Shown: positions 27,553-37,591 of the stretch, in pieces
Position numbering within the stretch: position 1 is the first letter of the stretch
How the letters are laid out: each line of letters opens with the position of its first letter
NCBI GenBank assembly: GCA_030949945.1
Contig: JAUZRZ010000077.1
Span: forward strand, 1 to 62,131
Direction of reading: 5' to 3'
From: Sulfurimonas sp.
Lineage (GTDB): Bacteria; Campylobacterota; Campylobacteria; Campylobacterales; Sulfurimonadaceae
Length of the DNA: 62,131 bases
Notes under the pieces: generated by a model
Seen by the model: only the letters and a program-made list of their open reading frames with translations
The model's database searches: none
What the model was told of the DNA's origin: nothing
Program-made: the position numbers and the translations under genes

Positions 27553-28179
27553 TTACCTTTGTGCTTTTCGTATGCCCACTTTTCTAACCATATTATTTAA
27601 TATGGGACTTTTCATGTTCCAATCACTTTTAATATATAATTGTTTATCTTTCTTATGAAGTTGTTCTGGCTTAGACGATAATATAGGCAGATACCTATCT
27701 ATGTCTAATGTTTCATCTTTATCTAATCTATTCAAAAGAAAATCAAAAACTTTTTTATCTAAACCATAAATGATTTTTAATCTTTTTTTATTCATATTTT
27801 CTAATATTAAGTATTCTGTATCAGCTTTAGTATTGAGTATGAAAAAATGCATATTATCTTTACTATCAACTAGTTCATTACTATACTGAGGAAATATAAT
27901 ATTAATAATCCTCTTTATACCATACCTAAATTGGTAACTTGAACCAGCAATTGCATCTTCATATACAAGAACTGTGTCATTATTCATTAAAAAGACTTTT
28001 TGTTGAATATTAAGATGTAGGAGGTTTATACTATTCTTATACAAGGGTGTTCCCTCGCCTTTTATAATCAGCTTATCATTCATGGTTATCTGCAGTGTAT
28101 TATCTTGGGTATGTTCTATATGCGGTGTAGAACATGCACTAAATAATATAGATAATGAGAAAATAATTGATTTTGTCAT
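27553..28179 (-). CDS. Putative lipoprotein, unknown function
   Basis: The N-terminus MTKSIIFSLSILFSAC is a lipoprotein signal with Cys16. The remaining 190 residues are mixed alpha/beta (YKNSINLLHLNIQQKVFLMN; RYGIKRIINIIFPQYSNELV) with a basic C-terminus. No family is recognised. It stands between rnpB and the DUF3147 gene on the - strand with about 55 bp to the latter. Confidence 0.65.
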   Translation of the reverse strand: MTKSIIFSLSILFSACSTPHIEHTQDNTLQITMNDKLIIKGEGTPLYKNSINLLHLNIQQKVFLMNNDTVLVYEDAIAGSSYQFRYGIKRIINIIFPQYSNELVDSKDNMHFFILNTKADTEYLILENMNKKRLKIIYGLDKKVFDFLLNRLDKDETLDIDRYLPILSSKPEQLHKKDKQLYIKSDWNMKSPILNNMVRKVGIRKAQR

Positions 28180-28216
28180 AAAAAAAACCTTATCTGTGTT
28201 TGATATTTAAAGGAAG

Positions 28217-28237
28217 TATTGCTATTACATAGCAATA
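28217..28237 (-). terminator. Hairpin at the 3' end of rnpB
   Basis: TATTGCTAT (28217-28225) pairs with ATAGCAATA (28229-28237) around a three-base loop, directly after the 3' P1 strand of RNase P RNA. On the - strand it is followed by CTTCCTTT, a weak U-rich tail, so it probably terminates the RNA or marks the precursor end. Confidence 0.6.
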
Positions 28238-28540
28238 GGTACAAATAAGCCGAGTTTTGTAGTAATAGTTATTAATCTACTGCACAAATTACTTTGTGCC
28301 TCTAGCGAAACAATAGCCTTGTAAGACGCTAACCATCTGTTTCTTGCTGCCATGTTGGGTTTACAAGCTCTCTATATTGCTATAGAGACTGGTGGTCTCT
28401 TACACACACCTTTTCACCTATTACCACATTACTGTGGCAGTCTAATCTCTGTTGCACTTTCCCTCGTATTACTACGGCCATTCGTTAAATGGAACACTGT
28501 CTTACAGCAGCTCGGACTTTCCTCTTGAGTTAATTGTACC
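28238..28540 (-). ncRNA. rnpB: RNase P RNA, bacterial class A
   Basis: The - strand carries the universal RNase P RNA elements: GAGGAAAGTCCGAGC near the 5' end, GGGAAAGTGCAACAGAGA in the middle, AAGAAACAGATGG, and ACTCGGCTTA near the 3' end. GGTACAA at the 5' end pairs with TTGTACC at the 3' end to close P1, which sets the limits. The length of about 303 nt is in range. It is the catalytic RNA that matures tRNA 5' ends. It is divergent from the TetR gene, with an operator-like array between them. Confidence 0.95.
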
Positions 28541-28632
28541 TCGAAAACTCTAAGTACCATTAACTCCAAGTAACTATTTTTGTACCTGTGAGATTGTACT
28601 AAAAAAAACCTTTATAAAGCTTTTTTAGCATA

Positions 28633-28741
28633 TGAACACTTGTTCTCATTAGCTAACTTATATGTTAACAAGTGTTCATATACTCTAAGCTGAGATTAAC
28701 ACTTGTTCATATATAATTACTCTCATATTAACAAATGTTCA
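28633..28741. promoter_or_regulatory. Array of four evenly spaced operator-like palindromes
   Basis: Four 14-bp sites fit T(G/T)AACA-NN-TGTTC(A/T): 28633-28646, 28665-28678, 28696-28709 and 28728-28741. Their centres are 32, 31 and 32 bp apart, three turns of DNA each, so all face the same side of the helix. They lie directly before the tetR start and between it and the divergent rnpB. Such symmetry suits a TetR-type dimer and suggests autoregulation with cooperative binding. Confidence 0.7.
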
Positions 28742-28762
28742 TATACAACAAAAGGAGTTCAC

Positions 28763-29380
28763 ATGCCCAATGGCACGACATCAGTAAAACGTACTGGAAC
28801 AAAAGAGAAAATTTTAAAAGTATCCACTATCCTCTTTTCAAAGTTAGGTTACAAGGGAACAAGTGTAAGAAAAATTGCTTCTGAAGTAGGAATAAGAGAG
28901 AGTGCTATCTATAATCACTATAAGAATAAAGAAGAGATATTTTTTGAAGTTGCTAAGGGAATATTTGCCACACCCTTCTCTCTTTCAAGTGATGAGATTA
29001 AGGAATTAGCAACAAGAGGAAAACCATTTTTACATAAATTTGCTCTGCAGCATAAGATGCTAAGCTTTGATAAAACAAATGAAAATATGTTTAGGTTACT
29101 TATGATAGAGCTTATGCAAAATAAAGAGCTTAGAGCACAGTTTATGAGTGAGTTTCATCAAAAAAACATTAAAGTGCTCTCTGAAGGCTTTTTTATTATG
29201 ATGCAAAATTCATTGATACATTCATCTGATCCTATGATGGTTTCTTATGAGTTTTTATCCACCCTATTCTATATAAGACTCCAGATTACATTAATGCATT
29301 TTGATGAACTCTCTACAAATGCATTGTCTACACATTTTGAAAAACATGTCGATTTTTTTTGGGAAAGTATAAAAATATAG
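28763..29380 (+). CDS. TetR/AcrR family transcriptional regulator
   Basis: The protein of about 205 residues has the TetR helix-turn-helix at its N-terminus: ILKVSTILFSKLGYKGTSVR then KIASEVGIRESAIYNHYKNK. The rest is a helical ligand domain with no named relative. The ATG at 28763 follows AAAGGAG at ideal spacing. A longer start at 28703 would run through the operator array and is not preferred. No transporter or enzyme gene follows; the next gene converges. Its target besides its own promoter is therefore unclear, and rnpB is the only divergent neighbour. Confidence 0.88.
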   Translation: MPNGTTSVKRTGTKEKILKVSTILFSKLGYKGTSVRKIASEVGIRESAIYNHYKNKEEIFFEVAKGIFATPFSLSSDEIKELATRGKPFLHKFALQHKMLSFDKTNENMFRLLMIELMQNKELRAQFMSEFHQKNIKVLSEGFFIMMQNSLIHSSDPMMVSYEFLSTLFYIRLQITLMHFDELSTNALSTHFEKHVDFFWESIKI

Positions 29381-29410
29381 ATATTAATTAATATTACAAT
29401 TTTATTTAAA

Positions 29411-29446
29411 AAAAGAAGGTAAGCATTAATAGCCTACCTTCTTTTT
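29411..29446. terminator. Bidirectional Rho-independent terminator
   Basis: AAGAAGGTA (29413-29421) pairs with TACCTTCTT (29435-29443), flanked by A's on the left and T's on the right. It sits between the converging tetR and HMA-like genes and can serve both strands. Confidence 0.8.
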
Positions 29447-29458
29447 ATCTGTTTTTAT

Positions 29459-29709
29459 CTAAGCATAATCGCCAGATGGTCTATCAGATATTTGAGGTTC
29501 ATCACCTATTAAAAAGTAACCGTGACCTCTTAAAACTGATTTCATTAGTTCTAACTGTTCATCATCAGCTATTTCAGCTGATACAGTGTGAGGATGAGTC
29601 AACAGATTAACTCTTTACAGATGTGAAACCTGCAAAGATCAAGTCCTGTTCTAATTGTAACAGCACAAGCTCCACAGCTTAAGTCTTGAAGTTCTAGAGT
29701 TTTAATCAT
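29459..29709 (-). CDS. HMA-like small protein after sucD (frameshifted)
   Basis: Starting at ATG 29709, which overlaps the sucD stop (TAATG), the frame reads [20 protein letters not shown] with a CxxC in the position of the metal site of heavy-metal-associated domains. Two small indels near 29645 and 29615 break it. With them repaired the text goes on to LTHPHTVSAEIADDEQLELM and KSVLRGHGYFLIGDEPQ, ending at 29459-29461, about 83 residues. It may be a copper- or iron-handling chaperone. It is the last gene of the citric-acid-cycle operon and ends against a terminator. Confidence 0.6.
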
Positions 29710-30584
29710 TATTTTTTTGCCATAGCCTTTGTTACTGCTTGACCAATTTCTGCTGGACTTACAACAACTGTTGCACCTGCAGCTTCAAGAGCAGCCATTT
29801 TTTCTGCCGCTGTTCCAGCTGAACCAGATACAATTGCACCTGCATGACCCATTGTTTTACCTTTTGGAGCAGTTTGACCTGCGATAAATGCAACAACTGG
29901 TTTAGTAATATGTTCTTTAATGTAAGCAGCCGCTTGAATTTCAAGATCTCCACCAATTTCACCAATCATAACTATACACTCAGTTTCTGGATCTGCTTCA
30001 AACATTGGAAGAAGTTGAAGATATGAAAGACCAATAATTGGATCTCCACCAATACCCACAGCAGTTGAAATACCAAAACCTTCTTTACAAACTTGGTTTG
30101 CACCTTCATAAGTAAGTGTACCAGACTTTGAGATAAGTCCTACATTTCCTTTTTTGAAAATCATACCAGGCATAATTCCAATTTTACACTCTTCAGCAGT
30201 GATAACACCAGGACAGTTTGGCCCAAGTGTTTTCATACCATGTTTAGTTGCATGTGCTTTAGCCATCTGCATATCTTTAACTGGAGCACCTTCTGTAATG
30301 ATTACAGCAAGTTCAATTCCAGCTTCAGCAGCTTCCATTACAGCATCACCAACAAATGCAGGTGGTACAAAAATCATTGAAACTGTTGCACCAGTAGTTT
30401 TCACAGCCTCTTTAACAGTATTAAAAACAGGTTGACCAAGGTGTGTTTGACCACCCTTATTTGGTGTAACACCACCAACAATTTTAGTTCCATATGCTAA
30501 ACATTGCTCAGCATGAAAAGATCCCTCTTTCCCTGTGAAACCTTGAACGATTACTTTTGTATCTTTATTTACTAAAATAGACAT
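29709..30584 (-). CDS. sucD: Succinate-CoA ligase subunit alpha
   Basis: SucD carries the phosphohistidine and the CoA site of succinyl-CoA synthetase, which interconverts succinate and succinyl-CoA with a nucleoside triphosphate. CoA-binding [20 protein letters not shown] lies at the N-terminus, and the phosphohistidine is in [10 protein letters not shown] near residue 247. [19 protein letters not shown] is typical. Its 291 residues are normal. It follows sucC with a four-base gap, so the two subunits are made together. Confidence 0.95.
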   Translation of the reverse strand: MSILVNKDTKVIVQGFTGKEGSFHAEQCLAYGTKIVGGVTPNKGGQTHLGQPVFNTVKEAVKTTGATVSMIFVPPAFVGDAVMEAAEAGIELAVIITEGAPVKDMQMAKAHATKHGMKTLGPNCPGVITAEECKIGIMPGMIFKKGNVGLISKSGTLTYEGANQVCKEGFGISTAVGIGGDPIIGLSYLQLLPMFEADPETECIVMIGEIGGDLEIQAAAYIKEHITKPVVAFIAGQTAPKGKTMGHAGAIVSGSAGTAAEKMAALEAAGATVVVSPAEIGQAVTKAMAKK

Positions 30585-30588
30585 TTAA

Positions 30589-31761
30589 TTACTTTCCTTT
30601 CGCAGCAGCAACGGCCTTAGCAGCACCGTCAGCTAAGTCGTTACCAACAATTAAGTTAGATATATTTGCTTTATTTAAAATTTCTGAAGCTTCTGGAGCA
30701 TTTGTTCCATCAAGACGTACAATAACAGGTACATTAACATCTGTAATTTTAGTCGCTTCAATAATACCATTAGCAATACGATCACAACGAACAATTCCAC
30801 CAAAGATATTTACAAAAATAGCTTTTACATTTGGATTTTTAAGAATAATCTCAAAACCTTTTGCAACTGTCTCTGCGTTTGCACTACCACCAACATCAAG
30901 AAAGTTAGCAGGTGTTCCACCCATATGGTTAATTGTATCCATTGTACCCATAGCAAGACCAGCACCATTTACCATACAACCTATCTCGCCATCAAGAGCA
31001 ACATAAGAAAGACCATATTTAGCAGCTTCAACTTCATCTGCATCTTCTTCAGATAAGTCTCTCATTGCTAAAATTTCTGGTTGACGACCGAGAGCTGAAT
31101 TATCAAAGCCCATTTTCCCGTCTAATGCTAAGAAATCACCTGAACCTGTTCTCACAAGAGGATTGATTTCAATCATTTCAGCATCATTTTCCATGTAAAG
31201 TTTAAAAAGTTTTTCTCCAAAAGAGATAATCTTTTTTTGTTCAGCTTTATCTGTAATACCAAGACCAAAAGCTAATTCACGACCGTGAAAACCTTGAAAA
31301 CCAATAGCTGGATCAACAGGAATTGTAATTATTTTCTCTGGAGTGTTCTCAGCAACATCTTCAATGTTCATTCCACCCTCAGTAGAAGCCATTATTAAAG
31401 GCATTTCTAATTTTCTGTCTAAGACAACTGAAAGATAAAACTCATCTTTAATATCAGCACCATCTTCAATATAAAGTTTTTGTACAAGTTTACCTGCAGC
31501 ATCTGTTTGGTGAGTCACTAAAGTCATTCCAAGAATCTCATCCGAGAGTTCTCTTACTTCTTCAAGAGATTTAGCTAGTTTAACACCACCACCTAAACCA
31601 CGTCCACCTGCATGTATTTGAGCTTTAACAACCCAAACAGGACCACCTAACTCTTTTGCAGCTTCAACTGCAGCATCTACACTTTCAACCATTATACCTT
31701 TTGGTGTTGGAACACCATACTTAGCAAAAATTTGTTTTGCTTGATACTCATGTACGTTCAT
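30589..31761 (-). CDS. sucC: ADP-forming succinate-CoA ligase subunit beta
   Basis: SucC is the ATP-grasp subunit that binds nucleotide and succinate. Diagnostic text includes MNVHEYQAKQIFAKYGVPTP, WVVKAQIHAGGRGLGGGVKL, EINPLVRTGSGDFLALDGKM and the succinate loop VNIFGGIVRCD. The 390 residues match the family. It is preceded by fumC and followed by sucD in one - strand operon. Confidence 0.95.
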   Translation of the reverse strand: MNVHEYQAKQIFAKYGVPTPKGIMVESVDAAVEAAKELGGPVWVVKAQIHAGGRGLGGGVKLAKSLEEVRELSDEILGMTLVTHQTDAAGKLVQKLYIEDGADIKDEFYLSVVLDRKLEMPLIMASTEGGMNIEDVAENTPEKIITIPVDPAIGFQGFHGRELAFGLGITDKAEQKKIISFGEKLFKLYMENDAEMIEINPLVRTGSGDFLALDGKMGFDNSALGRQPEILAMRDLSEEDADEVEAAKYGLSYVALDGEIGCMVNGAGLAMGTMDTINHMGGTPANFLDVGGSANAETVAKGFEIILKNPNVKAIFVNIFGGIVRCDRIANGIIEATKITDVNVPVIVRLDGTNAPEASEILNKANISNLIVGNDLADGAAKAVAAAKGK

Positions 31762-31802
31762 TTATTCTCCTAGTTATAAAATTTATTATTTTGCCTTAGC
31801 CT

Positions 31803-33196
31803 TTAAGCTTTAGGTGCGATCATATTTTCTGGTATTACATATTTATCAAACTCTTCAGCTGTTAACAAGCCAAGCTCGATAGCTGTTTCTTTTAATGTTG
31901 AATTATTTTTATGTGCTGTTTTAGCAATTTTAGCAGCATTATCGTAACCTACATAAGGATTTAGTGCTGTTACTAACATTAAAGAGTTATGTAAAAAATG
32001 ATCTATTTTATCTGCAACTGGCTCAAGACCAACAGCACAGTGATCATTAAATGAGAGTAATTGAATCAGCAAGTAAACGACAAGACTGTAAATAATTGTA
32101 AGCAATTACTGGCTTAAATACATTTAATTCAAAGTTACCTTGAGAAGCAGCCATTGAGATAGCTACATCGTTTCCAAAAACTTGGCAAGTAACCATAGTT
32201 ACAGCTTCAGCTTGTGTAGGATTTACTTTTCCTGGCATAATAGAAGACCCTGGCTCATTCGCAGGAATTTCTAACTCCCCTATTCCACATCTAGGACCAG
32301 ATGCTAACCATCTAACATCATTTGCAATTTTCATCATATCTGCTGCAAGAGCTTTGAGTGCTCCATGAGAATAAACAAGAGCATCATGTGATGTAAGTGA
32401 ATGAAATTTATTTGGTGCTGTAATAAAATCATGCCCAGTTAATTCACTAATCTTCTTAGCAACACGTACTCCCATTTCAGGGTGTGCATTCAAACCAGTT
32501 CCAACTGCAGTTCCACCAAGTGCTAACTCACGAACAGCTTCAAGAGAGTCTTTAGCCATTTTTTCACACTTGTTAAGCATTTCAACCCAACCACTAATCT
32601 CTTGACCAAGAGTAAGAGGAGTTGCATCTTGAAGGTGTGTACGACCAATTTTTACAACTGATTCAAATTTAGCTGACTTAGCAGCTAAGAGTAGCTTTAA
32701 GTTTAGCGATAGCAGGAATAACACTCTCTTCAACTGCAATAACTGCTGCAATATGAAGTGCTGTTGGGTAAGTATCATTTGAAGACTGAGACTTGTTTAC
32801 ATCATCATTTGGATGTACAAGTTTTTCTACTCTAAAGTCACTACCAAGAATTTCACTAGCACGATTTGCTAGAACTTCATTGTTATTCATATTGGACTGA
32901 GTACCTGAACCTGTTTGCCATACAACAAGCGGGTAATTTCCATCTAGCTTTCCAGCAAGCATATCATCAGCAGCAGCGGCAATAGCATCTGCTTTTTTCT
33001 GATCTAACTTACCTAGGTCTGCATTTACAAGAGCAGCTGCTTTTTTAAGATAAGAAAAACCTCTTGTGATTTCATAAGGCATAGTCTCTTCACCAATTGC
33101 AAAGTTTTGTATACTTCTTTGTGTTTGAGCAGCCCAATAAGCATCTACAGGAACTTCAATTTCACCCATTGTATCTTTTTCAATTCTTGTACTCAT
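31803..33196 (-). CDS. fumC: Fumarate hydratase class II (two frameshifts)
   Basis: FumC interconverts fumarate and malate. Three overlapping frames together give a full class II fumarase of about 464 residues: [76 protein letters not shown], the catalytic loop [18 protein letters not shown] and [20 protein letters not shown]. Breaks lie near 32690 (after KLKATL) and 32070 (after ADSITLI). Order and spacing are as expected, so two single-base errors are the likely cause. It sits between mdh and sucC. Confidence 0.9.
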
Positions 33197-33200
33197 TTAA

Positions 33201-34158
33201 CTATTCTCCCTTAAAAAAATCATTTTTGTTTAATGTATCAATAAGACCTTGTACTGATTCACAAGATTTTTTAAACATTTCACGCTCTTTTTCATTAAGT
33301 GTAACTTCTAAAATTTTCTCAGCACCATTAGCACCAATCATTACAGGAACACCAGAGACAACATCACTAAAACCATACTCACCCTCAAGACATACTGCAC
33401 ATGGATAAATCTGTTTTGTATCTTTAAGAATAGCATTTACCATTATTGCAGTTGATTTAGCAGGAGCATAGTATGCAGAACCAGTTTTAAGGTGTCCAAC
33501 AATTTCTGCCCCACCATTACGAGTTCTTGTTACTATTTCTTCAATTTCAGCATCAGTAAGTACATCAGATAAAGGAACTCCTGCTACTGTAGAGTAACGA
33601 GGAAGAGGAACCATATCATCACCATGACCACCCATAACTGAAGCACGAATCTGTCCACCACCATAACCAAGCTTTTCTTGAATAAATGCAGCCATTCGTG
33701 AACTATCTAAGAATTCCAGCCATACCGATTACACGGCTTCTATCAAAACCACTCTCTTTTAGGGCAACATAAGTCATTGCATCTAAAGGATTAGAAACCA
33801 TTATAATGATTGCATCAGGTGAATATTTTGCTACACCTTGAATAACTTCACGTGTTATTTTCGCATTTATCATGAGTAAATCATCACGACTCATACCTGG
33901 AAGTCTCGGACTTCCTGCTGTAATTACAACAACATCACAGTCTATTAAGTCTGACATCTCTTGGGCAACTTTAACAACAGTATGACTTCTAACAGCTGAT
34001 GCAGCTTGAGACATATCTAATGCTTTTCCTCTTGCTACATCTATTTTATTATCACGTAGTATGACTTCATGACATGCACCTAACATTACTAGAGAATAAG
34101 CCACTGTTGCACCAACATTACCAGCACCGACTATCCCTACTCTTTTTCCTTCACTCAT
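33201..34158 (-). CDS. mdh: Malate dehydrogenase (frameshifted)
   Basis: Mdh interconverts malate and oxaloacetate with NAD(P). The N-terminal frame holds the Rossmann motif [17 protein letters not shown] and [20 protein letters not shown]. It stops after GMAGILR. Removing one T from ATTCTTAGATAG near 33705 continues it as [20 protein letters not shown], then the catalytic [11 protein letters not shown] and a typical C-terminus. The length of about 319 residues suits the LDH-like malate dehydrogenases. It lies between icd and fumC in the same operon. Confidence 0.92.
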
Positions 34159-34347
34159 TAAAACTCCCTAATATTAAATAGTATGACACCAAAGAAAGAT
34201 ACACTTAAACAGTATGTGCTAACACATATCACTTCAGTATAACAAGTATCATGTATGAAAGGTTTTTCGCCTTTTGTATAAACTATAAAATAGTATCATA
34301 AAAAAAGCGAAATACCATGTGCATAAATGCACATGATAAACTTAAAA

Positions 34348-36518
34348 CTATATAGAGTCTATAATAGCATTAAGTGTAGCAGATGGACGCATTGCTTTTT
34401 CAGCTTTTGCATCATCTGGATGGAAGTAACCACCAATATCTTGAGGTTTTCCTTCAACAGCAAGAAGCTCTTTCATAATAATATCTTCTTTCTCCTTAAG
34501 TTCTTTAGCAACTGGAGCGAATTTTGCAGCTAACTCTGCATCTTCACCCTCTGCAAGTGCTTCAGCCCAGTATTGTGCTACAAAGAAGTGAGAAGCTTTG
34601 TTGTCTGGTTGACCAACTTTTCTTCCTGGTTCTTTATTGTTATCAAGATAAGCATCATTTGCCTTATCAAGTGCTAAAGTTAAAGCAGTAAGTTTTGCAT
34701 CAGAATGTTTTTGACCAAGGAAACGTAAAGACTCAGCAAGTGCTAAAATCTCACCTAAAGAATCCCAACGAAGGTGACCCTCTTTTACAAACTGTTCAAC
34801 ATGCTTAGGAGCAGATCCACCAGCACCAGTCTCATATAAACCACCACCAGCTAATAATGGAACAATTGAAAGCATTTTAGCAGATGTTCCAAGTTCTAGA
34901 ATTGGGTACATATCTGTAAGGTGATCACGAAGAACATTACCAGTTACAGCGATAGTAGTTTTGCCCTCACGAACACGAGCATTTGTAAAACGAGTAGCAT
35001 CAGTTACATTCATAAACTGAATATCTAAACCTGTAGTATCAAACTCTTTAAGAAACTTATCCACTTTAAGTTTAACTTGAGCATCATGAGCACGGTTTTC
35101 ATCTAGCCAGAAAACTGCAGGAACATTTTCAATTTTTGTTCTCTCAACTGTTAAACGAACCCAGTCTTTTATAGGAATATCTTTAGTACGAGACATTCTC
35201 CAGATATCACCAGCTTCACACTCAAAACTCATAAGAACACCATCTTCACCAGTTACTGTAACAGTACCAGCTTCTTCAAGTTCAAAAGTTGTTGGGTGAG
35301 AACCATACTCTTCCGCTTTTTGAGCCATAAGACCAATATTTTGCATTGTACCCATTGTTGCTACATCATACTGACCATTTTTCACACAATCCGCTACCAT
35401 TTCTGCATGAAACATTGCATAAGTAGAATCAGGAATAACAGCTACACACTCTACAGCAGCACCAGTTCTATCCCACTGCTTACCACCTTCACGAACAACA
35501 ACAGGCATAGAAGCATCAATAATTACATCATTTGAAGCATTAAAGTTAGTTGTTCCTTTATCTGAATCAACCATTGCAATTTTTGGAGAGTCAGCTTCAA
35601 CAGCACTTAAAAATGCCGCTTTAATTTCAGCTTCTTTAGCATGACCAGCAATTTTATTCTCTAAGTCAGACATACCTTGATTAGGGTTAACATTTAATTC
35701 AGCAAATACATCTGCATATTTAGCAAATACTTCTGGGAAGAATGCTTTAAAACCATGTCCAAACATAATTGGATCAGAGATTTTCATCATTGTAGCTTTA
35801 AGGTGTAGTGACCATAAAACACCATTTTTCTTTGCATCTTCTATAGTTTTTGTATAAAAATTATTCAGTGCAACAATAGACATAAATGTACCATCTAAAA
35901 TCTCACCATCAAGAGCTAATCAATAGTTAGTTCTTTACCATTAAGTGCAATTGTAACCTTTTGAGCTTTTTCAACTGTAACTGATTTCTCATTACCATAA
36001 AAGTCTCCCTTCCCTTCCATGTGAGTAACATATGCTTTAGGGTTCTCAGGAAATGGACGTAATTTATGTGGATTTTTTTGAGCAAACCTTTTAACAGCTA
36101 CGGCAGCACGACGATCTGAATTACCTTCACGAAGAACAGGATTAACAGCAGAACCTAAACATGTAGCATATTTTGCTTGAGTTGCTTCTTCATCAGCATT
36201 AGCTGGATTTTCTGGATAATCAGGAATTTTATAACCTTGACCCTGAAGCTCAGCAATACAATCTTTCAGTTGACCAACTGAAGCAGAAATATTTGGAAGC
36301 TTAATGATGTTTCCATCCTCTTGAAGAACAACTTCACCTAATTTTGAAAGTTCATCTTCTGCAAGACCCATTGCAGCTAAAACTCTACCAGCAAGTGAAA
36401 TATCACTAACTACTACTTCTACACCTGCAGCTTTTGTGAAGGCATTTACGATAGGTAATAAAGAATAAGTTGCTAAAGCTGGTGCTTCATCAATCTTTGA
36501 CCAAATAATTTTTGACAT
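34348..36518 (-). CDS. icd: NADP-dependent isocitrate dehydrogenase, monomeric type (frameshifted)
   Basis: This is the large monomeric isocitrate dehydrogenase of about 725 residues, found in a limited set of bacteria including many Campylobacterota. The first part has IIWSKIDEAPALATYSLLPI, LPNISASVGQLKDCIAELQG and LREGNSDRRAAVAVKRFAQK. The second has LWSLHLKATMMKISDPIMFG, DKGTTNFNASNDVIIDASMP and GLYETGAGGSAPKHVEQFVK. The frame breaks at about 35905 after GKELTID, where one or a few bases are missing before LALDGEILDGTF. It heads the operon icd-mdh-fumC-sucC-sucD. Confidence 0.92.
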
Positions 36519-36637
36519 ATATTGTCCTTGTGAATTAAATTTATCTCATGAAAGCTTTGTCTCATGGATTTTACAAACCAAATAGTAACACAAGAAGGAA
36601 AATATTATGTTCCCTTCCTCTTTTTTTATTTTATTTA

Positions 36638-37591
36638 CTATTTGTTACTTTTAGTAGCATGCTTTATGTTGAGTATATGTGTAGAATAGTTACATGTAAA
36701 ATCATGAACTCCTTCTTTGTTTTTCATAAAATATAGATAATTAGTTTTAGCAGGAAATATGGCAGCTTTTATTGCACTTATACTTACATTACAGACTGGA
36801 ATGGCTGGGACACCTTTATGTAAGTATGTATTATATATTGACTTATCCTCTTTTATTCTACGAGGTGTTATTTTTATGTGTGAATACTTTGAGTAATTTA
36901 GTGTACCATCCATCTGTAGTCGCATACCTTTTTTAATTCTATTATATATAACAGAACTTACAATAGGCATCTCCTCCCTATTTGCAGACTCTTTTTGTAT
37001 GATAGATGCTATACAGAGGTAATGTAACCACTTCGTTTCATTATATGTACCAAATATTTTGATGGAAATAGCTCTCATTTTACTTAATGATACTTTTAGT
37101 AGCAGTGAAATCAACTCTTTTTCAGATATACCTAATGGAATGCTATATGTGTTAGGAACAAATGCTCCCTCTTTAAAAGGTGCTTGTTTAGAAAACTCAT
37201 CTTCTAATTTTATGACACTCAAGTTTAACAATGTAGCCAACTCTCTTAAAAATATATACGTTGTTTCACCTGGAATAAGTGTTATATTTTGCAGTGCTGC
37301 TTTTGCATGTGTGAGTTTATATAAAAAATCTGCTTTTGTATTGTGTGTAGTATTCATATCTATCCAACCACTCTGAGGTGAACCTATGAGCCTAAGGATA
37401 AATGCATCTATTTTACTTATTTGCTTATTTTGAGCCTGCAATTGTGCTATAATCTTATTAATAGAGCCTTGTTGTATATAAAGAACTTTCGGGCTAATAA
37501 TTGGCTTATTTAGGTAGTACATGAACGACAACATAATTATTAATATGATTTCAAAAACATACTTTGCTATTGTCAGTCTATTTATATTCAT
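36638..37591 (-). CDS. mltG: Endolytic transglycosylase MltG (YceG-like)
   Basis: MltG cuts nascent glycan strands at the inner membrane and sets their length. A membrane anchor (YVFEIILIIMLSFMYYL) is followed by the LysM-like and YceG domains. The catalytic Glu lies in ASIIQKESANREEMPIVSSV near residue 206, with YNRIKKGMRLQMDGTLNYS after it and HKGVPAIPVCNVSISAIKAA near the end. The 317 residues are normal. The start at 37591 is chosen because it includes the whole anchor. That makes its first 24 codons antisense to the start of the divergent AsmA-like gene. Confidence 0.87.
   Translation of the reverse strand: MNINRLTIAKYVFEIILIIMLSFMYYLNKPIISPKVLYIQQGSINKIIAQLQAQNKQISKIDAFILRLIGSPQSGWIDMNTTHNTKADFLYKLTHAKAALQNITLIPGETTYIFLRELATLLNLSVIKLEDEFSKQAPFKEGAFVPNTYSIPLGISEKELISLLLKVSLSKMRAISIKIFGTYNETKWLHYLCIASIIQKESANREEMPIVSSVIYNRIKKGMRLQMDGTLNYSKYSHIKITPRRIKEDKSIYNTYLHKGVPAIPVCNVSISAIKAAIFPAKTNYLYFMKNKEGVHDFTCNYSTHILNIKHATKSNK

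Noticed and set aside
28633..28741. Short regularly spaced repeats that could be taken for a CRISPR array
   Set aside because: The repeats are only 14 bp palindromes with 17-18 bp between them, vary in sequence, and no cas gene is near. Operators fit better.
28703..28762. Longer TetR start through the operator array
   Set aside because: The extra residues are unlike TetR proteins, and AAAGGAG is ideally placed for the ATG at 28763.
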